This document shows, in pieces, positions 1 to 7,741 of a stretch of DNA of 16,012 nt. Source of the DNA: an uncultured delta proteobacterium. GTDB lineage: Bacteria > Myxococcota_A > Polyangia > Polyangiales > Ga0077539. Every line of letters begins with the position of its first letter. Within the stretch, counting starts at the first letter, position 1. A program made the translations under genes and the position numbers. The stretch lies in contig CAIOSS010000911.1 in NCBI GenBank assembly GCA_903860995.1, positions 1-16,012 on the forward strand, written 5' to 3'. A model generated the notes under the pieces. It had not been told where the DNA came from. It saw nothing but the letters and a program-made list of their open reading frames with translations, and searched no databases.

Positions 1-1
1 C

Positions 2-427
2 CCGCAGCGCTGGGAGCTCAGCGTGGGCGCCATCGCCGCGCTCGGCCCGGGGCGCGACGGCTTCGTCAACGCCCTCGTCGCCGCGCGGGTCTCGTACTTC
101 CCCAGCGACCGCCTGGGGTTCTCCCTCACCGGCGCGTACACCAACCTCCGCGGCCGCGAGGAGCGCGTCTCCAACGTGCTCATCCTCGGCGGCGTCGAGA
201 CCGCGGTGGACCTCCTCCCCGACCGGCGGATCTTCATCCCGCTGCGCGCCGAGATCGGGTACCTGCCCAACAACGGCCCGGTGTTCCGCCTTACCGCGGG
301 GGTGAGCTTCTCGCTCTCGCGGCGCGTGCGGCTCAACCTCGACCTGCTCTCGCCCACGCTCTGGGTCCTGCCCGAGAGCACGCCCGTCACCCTCGACCTC
401 GGGGCCCACCTCGTCATCGGGCTCTGA
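2..427 (+). CDS. C-terminal part of a probable outer-membrane beta-barrel protein (5' end outside window)
   Basis: The frame is open to the left edge, so this is the last ~141 residues of a longer protein; the internal GTG at 23 is not needed as a start. The visible part is a run of short amphipathic strands with alternating hydrophobic residues (for example LVAARVSYFP, LGFSLTGAYTNL, LRAEIGYLP, FRLTAGVSFSLS, VRLNLDLLSP, VTLDLGAHLVIGL), separated by turns rich in Gly, Asn, Pro and Arg. That pattern, ending in strands with small and aromatic residues, suits an outer-membrane beta-barrel. No signal peptide can be judged because the N-terminus is missing. The next gene starts 35 bases downstream with its own ribosome-binding site, so the two may be co-transcribed. 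Function and substrate cannot be told. The barrel assignment is inference from residue pattern only. Confidence 0.6.
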   Translation, partial: PQRWELSVGAIAALGPGRDGFVNALVAARVSYFPSDRLGFSLTGAYTNLRGREERVSNVLILGGVETAVDLLPDRRIFIPLRAEIGYLPNNGPVFRLTAGVSFSLSRRVRLNLDLLSPTLWVLPESTPVTLDLGAHLVIGL

Positions 428-462
428 CCGGTCCATCTTCCCCGCCTTCGAGGAGGTGAGCG

Positions 463-1524
463 ATGGTCGGGTTGTGTCCACAGTGCGGTGAGGATGTCCC
501 CGGCGGCGGGGGGTGCCCGCGCTGCCACGCTCCGGAGCCCCGGTGGCGGGTGACCCCCCACTCGCTGCGCTCCGTCCTGGTGGGCTTCCTGGAGTGGTTC
601 TTCATGGCCCTCGGCGGGGCCATGTGCCTCCTGGTCGCGTATGCGTTCTGCCACGACTGGATCGGCCCCGGCCTCGGCCAACGGATCCTCCAGGTGGTGC
701 TCGGGGTCGTCGTGGTCGGCGTCGGGCTCCCGGTCGGCCTGATGCTCCTCTGGAGCAGCTTCGCGGGTCGCTTCGTCCGCACGTGGACCCACCCGACCAG
801 CGAGGGCCGCAGCGCCAGCGCGACCACCCGCTTCGGCCGCCTGCTCGCCGCGAACGGCGCCGGGCGGGCGATCCGCGCCCCGCTCGACGTGCCCGCCAAC
901 GCCCTCACGGGCCTCGAGGCCTTCGCGCACTACGGGGTGCTGCGGCGCGCCATCCCGGCGAGGTACGGGCTCGCCAACAGCCCGCCGCGGGTCGACGTCG
1001 CGCTCATGGCAGCGCTGCTCGCGCTCGCGGGTCGACGCCGGGTGCAGCTCCGCGTCACCAGCGCGCTGTCGTGGTCGCACGACGGCAAGGCCGTCACGCG
1101 CAACGAGTGGGCCGAGGGCGTGGAGGTACGGCGCACCGACGCGCTGGTCGCGGGGACGAGCGTCGACCCGGTCGAGGCGGTGCTGCTCGGGGCCTTGGCC
1201 ACGCCGGACGCCAGGGTCTTCTCGCAGGAGGGCCCGCTGCCGTATCGCGCGGCCGCCGCCGCGGAGCCCGATGCAGAGGCGCCGTGGGCGCGGCTCCCGC
1301 AGGTGATCTTCGCCATCGCGGGCGGCGACGCGCGCTTCCGACGCGGGCTGCGCGCCGAGTTCACCGCGGCGATCGAGGGGTCCGCGCCGCTGCGGACGTC
1401 CGAGAGCGTGGCCGACGAGCTCGTCGCCACCCTCGAGGCCGCGGGCGACCGCACCTTCGGCGCGACGATCGTGCGTCAGGTCGAGCAGGGCTTCGCGATG
1501 CGCGATCCCGTGCCCTCCGTCTGA
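463..1524 (+). CDS. Zinc-ribbon membrane protein of unknown function
   Basis: A 353-residue protein. The ATG follows a good ribosome-binding site (GAGGAGG at 448-454). Residues 5-21 hold two CxxC pairs (C5/C8 and C18/C21, in LCPQCGE and GGCPRCH), a small zinc-ribbon knuckle. Two hydrophobic segments follow, at about 40-62 and 76-100, which probably cross the inner membrane as a hairpin. The remaining ~250 residues are soluble, Ala/Arg rich, and contain an HDGKAVTRNEW segment and an Ala-rich helix (VALMAALLALAGRR). With the ribbon and the long tail on the same side of a hairpin, both probably face the cytoplasm. I do not recognise a known family beyond the ribbon. It lies 35 bases after the barrel gene and about 120 bases before tex, so it may share a transcript with the former. 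Catalytic residues are not evident. Confidence 0.75.
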   Translation: MVGLCPQCGEDVPGGGGCPRCHAPEPRWRVTPHSLRSVLVGFLEWFFMALGGAMCLLVAYAFCHDWIGPGLGQRILQVVLGVVVVGVGLPVGLMLLWSSFAGRFVRTWTHPTSEGRSASATTRFGRLLAANGAGRAIRAPLDVPANALTGLEAFAHYGVLRRAIPARYGLANSPPRVDVALMAALLALAGRRRVQLRVTSALSWSHDGKAVTRNEWAEGVEVRRTDALVAGTSVDPVEAVLLGALATPDARVFSQEGPLPYRAAAAAEPDAEAPWARLPQVIFAIAGGDARFRRGLRAEFTAAIEGSAPLRTSESVADELVATLEAAGDRTFGATIVRQVEQGFAMRDPVPSV

Positions 1525-1627
1525 GCGGCGCCGGACAACCAACGTCCCAGCCGTCGACGCAAGGCGTTGCGGATTCCCCGAGCGGGCGCATAGGTTCCGC
1601 CCCCCGATCCCTACATGGTGGGGGCTC

Positions 1628-1635
1628 AAAGGAGG
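1628..1635 (+). promoter_or_regulatory. Ribosome-binding site that decides the tex start
   Basis: AAAGGAGG is a near-perfect Shine-Dalgarno sequence. It lies inside the longest possible reading frame, downstream of the ATG at 1615, and 9 bases before the ATG at 1645. This places translation initiation at 1645 and discards the ten-codon upstream extension. Confidence 0.8.
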
Positions 1636-1644
1636 TTCGTGGAG

Positions 1645-3924
<2,280 letters not shown>

Positions 3925-3999
3925 CGAGGGGCGGTGGTCACGCTTCGCGGACGAGGTTTCTGGCCTCCCGCCCCGGGACGGGGCCACACTGGGGCCATC

Positions 4000-4044
4000 G
4001 CCTCCGACGGTGGAAGGGGCTCAACCCGACCACCGCCGAGAGGC
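4000..4044 (+). promoter_or_regulatory. Long imperfect hairpin just before the Kazal lipoprotein ribosome-binding site
   Basis: The left arm 4000-4013 (GCCTCCGACGGTGG) pairs with 4030-4044 (CCACCGCCGAGAGGC) through about 13 base pairs, one A-C mismatch and one bulged A. A small inner GGG/CCC stem lies in the loop (4016-4018 with 4025-4027). The ribosome-binding site GGAGGA (4051-4056) follows 6 bases later. There is no T-run after it, so it is not a classical intrinsic terminator for tex. It may be a 5' leader structure that stabilises or tunes translation of the next gene. A function is inference only. Confidence 0.4.
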
Positions 4045-4058
4045 GTCTCCGGAGGACC

Positions 4059-5060
4059 ATGAACCGCTCCCGTGCACCCCGCCTTGGACTGGCCGCAAGC
4101 CTCGCCGCGGCCGCGTTGGCCTTGGGCTGTGGCGCGACCCCGCTCGGCCCCCTCCCCGACGGCCGCGACGCGGGCGAGGACTCCAGCGCCACGAGCGACG
4201 CCCCGATCACTCCCCCGCTCGACACCAGCGGTCCCGCGCTCGACACCGGTAGCACCCCCTTCTGTCCGCGAGCGCTCTGTGTCGTCGGCACCCGCTGCTG
4301 CGAGTCGCTCCAGCGATGCCTGCCGCCGGGCGAGCGCTGCCCCGACGATCCGCCGCCGCCCCTCGACGCCGGAACGCCCCTCGACGCGGGGAGCGGCGCC
4401 TGCCGCACGAACATCGACTGCCCGGGCGCCCGCTACTGCGCGGGCACCGGGTGCGGGACCGCGGGTACGTGCACCGCGCGCCCCGAGGGCTGCACCCTCG
4501 AATACAACCCCGTCTGCGGCTGCGACGGGCGCACCTACGGAAACCCCTGCGCGGCGGGCTCGGCGGGCGTGCGCGTGGCCTCGCGCGGGGAGTGCGGTGC
4601 AGTGGATGCGGGCGCAGCGGATGCGGGCGCAGCGGACGTCGGCGTGACGCAGCGCTGCAACTCCACACGGGACTGCGGCTCGGGACAGGAGTGCGTGTTT
4701 CAGGGCGAGGCGTGCGCGCGCGATGGCTTCTGCACCGCGGCCATCGCCTGCTTCCGGCCGGAGACCTTCTGCTCCTGCGCGGGCGAGACCTACCTCTCGT
4801 GCCGCCCCGACCGCCCGACCAGCGCGCGTGGAGCCTGCGCCGCGACCTCGTGCCGCTCCAACTCCGACTGCGCAGGGGACGCGTACTGCGCCGGGGACGT
4901 CTGCGGCACGATCGGCGCCTGCGCGACGCGCCCCACGGCTTGCATCGAGGTGTACTCGCCGGTGTGCGGCTGCGACGGCCGCACCTACTCAAACTCCTGC
5001 TACGCCGCGTCGGCCGGGGCCCGCATCCTCGCCCGAGGCGTCTGCCCACGCGATCTCTGA
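4059..5060 (+). CDS. Kazal-domain cysteine-rich lipoprotein, putative secreted protease inhibitor
   Basis: A 333-residue protein. The ATG is placed by GGAGGA at 4051-4056. Residues 1-24 form a lipoprotein signal (RSRAPR n-region, Ala/Leu core, ALGC with C24 as lipidation site). A low-complexity Asp/Ala/Pro/Thr linker follows, then a small Cys cluster at 69-94. Three tandem modules of about 61-65 residues begin at C115, C200 and C265. Modules 1 and 3 each end in a clear Kazal core, YNPVCGCDGRTYGNPC (149-164) and YSPVCGCDGRTYSNSC (299-314), closing at C179 and C329. Module 2 keeps most Cys but has a degenerate core (CSCAGETYLSC) with shorter spacing. Kazal domains are disulfide-rich canonical inhibitors of serine proteases. 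Here they would sit in the periplasm or on the outer surface, anchored by lipid. Protection from the cell's own or prey proteases is possible but inferred. The gene looks monocistronic. Confidence 0.85.
   Translation: MNRSRAPRLGLAASLAAAALALGCGATPLGPLPDGRDAGEDSSATSDAPITPPLDTSGPALDTGSTPFCPRALCVVGTRCCESLQRCLPPGERCPDDPPPPLDAGTPLDAGSGACRTNIDCPGARYCAGTGCGTAGTCTARPEGCTLEYNPVCGCDGRTYGNPCAAGSAGVRVASRGECGAVDAGAADAGAADVGVTQRCNSTRDCGSGQECVFQGEACARDGFCTAAIACFRPETFCSCAGETYLSCRPDRPTSARGACAATSCRSNSDCAGDAYCAGDVCGTIGACATRPTACIEVYSPVCGCDGRTYSNSCYAASAGARILARGVCPRDL
4599..4643 (+). repeat. Three tandem 15-base units coding A(V/A)DAG linker
   Basis: Three in-frame 15-base units encode AVDAG, AADAG and AADVG at residues 181-195 of the Kazal lipoprotein, between modules 1 and 2. 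The first two units differ at only one or two bases. This looks like replication-slippage growth of a flexible spacer, a pattern that recurs in the lipoprotein at 5291. Confidence 0.7.
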
Positions 5061-5290
5061 GCCGCCGCCCGCCAGCCCGGGGCCGCCGAAGAGCCCCCCG
5101 AAGGCCGGGAAGAAGGTCCCCACCATGGCTCCGACGTTCTTCCCGAGCATCACGTCGCGCGTGTACTTCTCGCGCAGGCAACGCCCCCCGGTGGAGGCCT
5201 TCCCTCCATCGGAACCGCTGGATCATGCGACGCGACAGCCGCGGCTACCCTCGGCCCGCTCGTTCGGATACGGTCCGCGGAACATCCCCT
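5061..5290. other. Intergenic stretch with a 9-bp inverted repeat
   Basis: Between two lipoprotein genes there are 230 bases without a convincing gene. They contain a perfect inverted repeat, CGGGAAGAA (5106-5114) and TTCTTCCCG (5137-5145), separated by 22 bases. It lies about 45 bases after the Kazal stop. There is no T-run, so at most it is an unusual terminator or a processing signal. On the minus strand a short open frame (GTG/ATG at 5153/5150, stop at 4989) begins with a plausible hydrophobic Gly/Phe peptide but runs into the antisense of the Kazal gene; I do not call it. The 60 bases before 5291 show no clear ribosome-binding site or promoter. Confidence 0.45.
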
Positions 5291-5953
5291 ATGACCCACT
5301 ACGAAGACTCCGCCCGTCCCACCGCCCCTACGGCCAGCAGCGCGCTCCTGTCCGCCGCCATCAGCGGCCTCCTCTGCTTCGCGACCTCGTGCACCCCCAC
5401 CGAGGAGGCCCCCGCCGACGCGGGCACCGGCAGCGACACCGGTGTGCAGGTCGACACCGGCGCCGACGCCGGATCCCGCCAGGATGCAGGCCCGACCGCA
5501 GATAGCAGCACCCCGGCCGACGTCACCGCGGCCACCGATGTCACCGCAACCACCGACGTCACCGCGACCCCCGACGTCACCGCGACCACCGACGTCACCG
5601 CGGCCATCGACGTCGCCGCGACCCTCGACGCGGGCGGGGCGCTCGACGCCTCGACCGTCGATGCGAGCGCGACCCCGGACGTCCACCTCGATGCCGGCGT
5701 CACCGTCCGCGACGTCCAGTGCGACGTCCAGGCCGACCGGGTGGTCACCCGCCGGGACGCGGCCATCGAGTACCCCCTCGATGCCTTCACCGTCATGTGC
5801 AACGGGCTCGGCGGCTTCGTCGAGATCCACCCCAGCTGCGGCGGACGCAACTCCTGCGCGGGCATCTCCTACGACTCCGACATCGACGTGCTCACCGAGC
5901 ACACCTGCGCGGGGCTCAACACCTGCACCGGCTACACCTGCGTGCTCCCCTGA
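5291..5953 (+). CDS. Lipoprotein with hexapeptide repeats and a twin CxGxNxC tail; candidate MNIO substrate
   Basis: A 220-residue protein. The N-terminus carries a hydrophobic segment (about 17-33) ending in ATSC, with C34 as probable lipidation site. A disordered Asp/Ala/Thr/Gly linker (35-140) includes six DVTAxT hexapeptides at 77-112. The C-terminal ~80 residues are compact, with seven Cys: C144, C170, C183, C189, C206, C212, C217. Two copies of C-x-G-x-N-x-C-x-G are visible: CGGRNSCAG (183-191) and CAGLNTCTG (206-214), the second preceded by His204 and followed by C217 near the end. Similar Cys/Gly/Asn motifs occur in precursors modified by DUF692 (MNIO) enzymes, and a DUF692/DUF2063 pair lies convergently next door, overlapping this gene by 22 bases. 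A metal-binding, lipid-anchored RiPP-like product is therefore inferred. The start is uncertain because no Shine-Dalgarno precedes 5291; an in-frame ATG at 5225 would lengthen the n-region. Confidence 0.75.
   Translation: MTHYEDSARPTAPTASSALLSAAISGLLCFATSCTPTEEAPADAGTGSDTGVQVDTGADAGSRQDAGPTADSSTPADVTAATDVTATTDVTATPDVTATTDVTAAIDVAATLDAGGALDASTVDASATPDVHLDAGVTVRDVQCDVQADRVVTRRDAAIEYPLDAFTVMCNGLGGFVEIHPSCGGRNSCAGISYDSDIDVLTEHTCAGLNTCTGYTCVLP
5519..5626 (+). repeat. 18-base tandem repeat coding DVTAxT hexapeptides
   Basis: Six in-frame 18-base units, each beginning GAC/GAT GTC, encode DVTAAT, DVTATT, DVTATP, DVTATT, DVTAAI and DVAATL. Degenerate seventh and eighth units (DAGGAL, DAST) follow. 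The repeat forms an acidic, Thr-rich spacer between the lipid anchor and the Cys-rich tail domain. Its copy number could vary between strains by slippage without breaking the frame. Confidence 0.85.
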
Positions 5954-6822
5954 TCCTCGTCTGACGGCGGCTCCGTCGCGAGCCCCGTCCAGAATCCCCG
6001 CTCGACGCTCTTCGCCAGCCAACGCTGCGCCTGACCCGGTAGCGCCGCCCGCTCGGGCTCCGGGACCGCCGCCTCCAGGGCCGCGAGCGCCGCGCGCACG
6101 GTGCGTCGCCGGAGCAGCGCGAGCAGCTCGCCCTCGCGCGCTTCGAGCGGGAGGTGCCGGATGCCCGCGGTCTCGCGCACGAGCGCCCACCAGCGTGCCT
6201 GCGGCAGGGGCGCGGGCAACGGGACGGGGGCCTCGCCGCGGGCGCTCGCGAGGGCGCTCTTGAGCTCGAGCAGGGGCCAGCGCTCGAGCACGAAGGCGCA
6301 CGCCGGCGACGGGACGAGGCGGGCGTCGAGCAGGCGCGCCGCATCCGCTGCGGTCGGCTGAAACGGCGGGGTGGCGGGTGCGCGGAAGAGCGCTCGCCAC
6401 GCGGCGTCGATGCGCGCGGCTTCGACCAGCGCGTCGCGGGCGACGTCGTCGCCGAGCGCTCCCGCGAGGAAGGTCTCGAAGCCCTCGGGCGCGTGGTCGA
6501 TGTCCCAGCTGCGCGGCGGGTGCGCGAGGAGGAACCGCCCCGCGTAGTCGTTGAAGCGCCAGTGGCCCAGCAGTCGCGCGGTGAGCGGAAACGCCGTCTG
6601 GAGCGCGCCGAACAGCCGGAACCAGTACTGCCGGTTGTAGACCGCGAGGCGCTCCGCGGCGCGCGCCCGCGGCCCGTCGAGCACCGCGCCGAGCGCGTCG
6701 GGGTCGTACTCGGCCGGCGTCGCCCGCAGGGTGCCGGTGCTGCGATCGAGGGGCGAGCGGAGCACCGCGCCGAAGTGAGCCTGGAGCTCGCCGAGCCACC
6801 GGGGGGCCGTGCGGTCGCTCAC
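5932..6822 (-). CDS. DUF2063 protein (BufC-like partner of the MNIO enzyme)
   Basis: A 296-residue protein starting at GTG 6822. That codon overlaps the TGA of the upstream DUF692 gene (GTGA), a sign of translational coupling. A longer upstream frame exists but is antisense-like and would lie inside the DUF692 gene. The N-terminal half fits the DUF2063 family (PF09836): LQAHFGAVLRSP near 13-24, RLAVYNRQYWFRLFGALQTAFP at 58-79 and a DYAGRFLLAHPP...FETFLA stretch to about 120. The remaining ~170 residues are helical with Arg/Ala/Leu-rich segments (ACAFVLERWPLLELK, GELLALLRRRTVRAALAALE). In bufferin-type pathways proteins of this family accompany the MNIO enzyme and are thought to bring in the precursor peptide. 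The 3' end overlaps the convergent lipoprotein gene by 22 bases. Family placement is firm; partner role is by association. Confidence 0.88.
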   Translation of the reverse strand: MSDRTAPRWLGELQAHFGAVLRSPLDRSTGTLRATPAEYDPDALGAVLDGPRARAAERLAVYNRQYWFRLFGALQTAFPLTARLLGHWRFNDYAGRFLLAHPPRSWDIDHAPEGFETFLAGALGDDVARDALVEAARIDAAWRALFRAPATPPFQPTAADAARLLDARLVPSPACAFVLERWPLLELKSALASARGEAPVPLPAPLPQARWWALVRETAGIRHLPLEAREGELLALLRRRTVRAALAALEAAVPEPERAALPGQAQRWLAKSVERGFWTGLATEPPSDEDQGSTQV

Positions 6823-7640
6823 GCCCGCGCCTCGCGCGCCTTCGAGAGCTCGGCGAGCACCTCGGGCATCGGGGGGATGCGGTCGTCCCACTCGAGGAGC
6901 GTCGGGAAGGGGCCTCCCCGTCGCCACGCCCGGGCGTAGAGGGCCCACACGGCGGCCGGGACGGGGTGGTCGTGGGTGTCGACGAGGGTGCCATCGGGCT
7001 CGCGCGTGTGCCCCGCGATGTGCACCTGCAGCACCCGGGAGAAGTCCACCGCGTCGAGGTAGGCCCCGGGGTCGAAGCCGTGGTTCTGGCTGGAGACGTA
7101 GATGTTGTTCACGTCGAGCATGAACCAGCAGCCCGCCTCGCGAACCACCGACGCGTAGAAGTCCCACTCGGTCATCGTCGAGCGGCCGAACTCCACGTAG
7201 CTCGAGAGGTTCTCGATGCCGAAGGGGCGGCCGAGCCGGCGCTGCACGGCGTAGGCGCGCTCGGCGGCGAGTTCGACGAGCTCGGGCACGTAGGGCGCCG
7301 GGAGGAGGTCGTGGTGCGAGACCCCGTGCGCGCCGGTCCAGCAGAGGTGATCGGTGACGAAGGGCGCGTCGACGCGGTCGGCGAGGCGACAGAGCGCGTC
7401 GAGGTAGGCCTCGTCGAGCGGGGCGTGCCCGAGGAGGTAGAGACCCACCCCGTGCAGCACGACGGGGTAGCGCGCCCGCACCGCGTCGAGGCGCGCGCGC
7501 GGCGGGAGCGCCGGGCCGAGGAAGTTCTCGCTGATGACCTCGAAGTACCCGACCTCGGGCCAGTGCTCGAAGAGCCAGGGGTAGTGCGGAATCCGGAGGC
7601 CGAGCCCGAGGGCGTCACGCGCGATCGATCGGGTGGTCAC
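6819..7640 (-). CDS. DUF692 / MNIO family multinuclear iron oxidative enzyme (BufB-like)
   Basis: A 273-residue protein, normal length for the family, beginning at GTG 7640. It shows the full DUF692 (PF05114) signature set: GLGLRIPHY (12-20), FEVISENFLG (33-42), VVLHGVGLYL (60-69), TDHLCWTG (96-103), SHHDLLPAPY (108-117), IENLSSYVEF (142-151), LDVNNIYVSSQNHGFDP (175-191), VHIAGH (206-211), DTHDHPV (221-227) and LLEWDDRIP (248-256). These contain the conserved His, Asp, Asn and Glu residues that hold the iron cluster in a TIM-barrel fold (H63, D97/H98, H110, E143, N178, H207, D221, H223, E250 are the candidates). Characterised members such as MbnB and TglH oxidise cysteines of ribosomal peptides. 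It is coupled to the DUF2063 gene. The likely substrate is the convergent Cys-rich lipoprotein, since no small precursor lies upstream. Confidence 0.95.
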   Translation of the reverse strand: MTTRSIARDALGLGLRIPHYPWLFEHWPEVGYFEVISENFLGPALPPRARLDAVRARYPVVLHGVGLYLLGHAPLDEAYLDALCRLADRVDAPFVTDHLCWTGAHGVSHHDLLPAPYVPELVELAAERAYAVQRRLGRPFGIENLSSYVEFGRSTMTEWDFYASVVREAGCWFMLDVNNIYVSSQNHGFDPGAYLDAVDFSRVLQVHIAGHTREPDGTLVDTHDHPVPAAVWALYARAWRRGGPFPTLLEWDDRIPPMPEVLAELSKAREARA

Positions 7641-7726
7641 CTCGCGACCTTAGCGCCGCGCCCCTCCAGCCGGCGACCGCGCGGCGACGAACGCCACGTC
7701 GCGCTACACGCCCCACGGCCCGCGGG

Positions 7727-7734
7727 TATATAAA
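7727..7734 (+). promoter_or_regulatory. TATATAAA box, probable -10 element of a leaderless transcript
   Basis: An isolated A/T island, TATATAAA, stands out in a G+C-rich divergent intergenic region. It ends 7 bases before GTG 7742, the correct distance for transcription to begin at the first base of that codon. No Shine-Dalgarno sequence is seen before 7742, which agrees with a leaderless message. The core TATATA is its own reverse complement, so it could also serve as -10 for the minus-strand DUF692 gene, giving a leader of about 80 bases. No good -35 hexamer is visible on either strand. Confidence 0.5.
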
Positions 7735-7741
7735 CCCCGCT

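Noticed and set aside
414..908. Long minus-strand open frame opposite the zinc-ribbon gene
   Set aside because: Arg/Pro/Ser-rich text without motifs, typical antisense shadow in high G+C DNA; the plus-strand gene has an RBS, CxxC pairs and membrane spans.
1615..1644. Ten-codon longer N-terminus for tex from ATG 1615
   Set aside because: The Shine-Dalgarno AAAGGAGG lies inside this extension and points to ATG 1645, where the typical Tex N-terminus begins.
3968..4000. GC-rich inverted repeat after tex considered as an intrinsic terminator
   Set aside because: GCCCC/GGGGC pairing is short and no T-run follows.
5519..5626. Direct repeats considered as a CRISPR array
   Set aside because: The 18-base units are contiguous, in frame and lack spacers; they code for a hexapeptide repeat.
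5150..6994. Very long (614-codon) minus-strand frame across the lipoprotein and DUF2063/DUF692 genes
   Set aside because: It is antisense to the DVTAxT lipoprotein and out of frame with the DUF2063 and DUF692 genes; low-complexity Arg/Ala/Gly content and no family motif.
6823..7167. Upstream extension of the DUF2063 gene in the same frame
   Set aside because: It would lie wholly within DUF692, consists of Arg/Gly/Pro-rich text, and the GTG at 6822 overlapping the DUF692 stop gives the family-like N-terminus.
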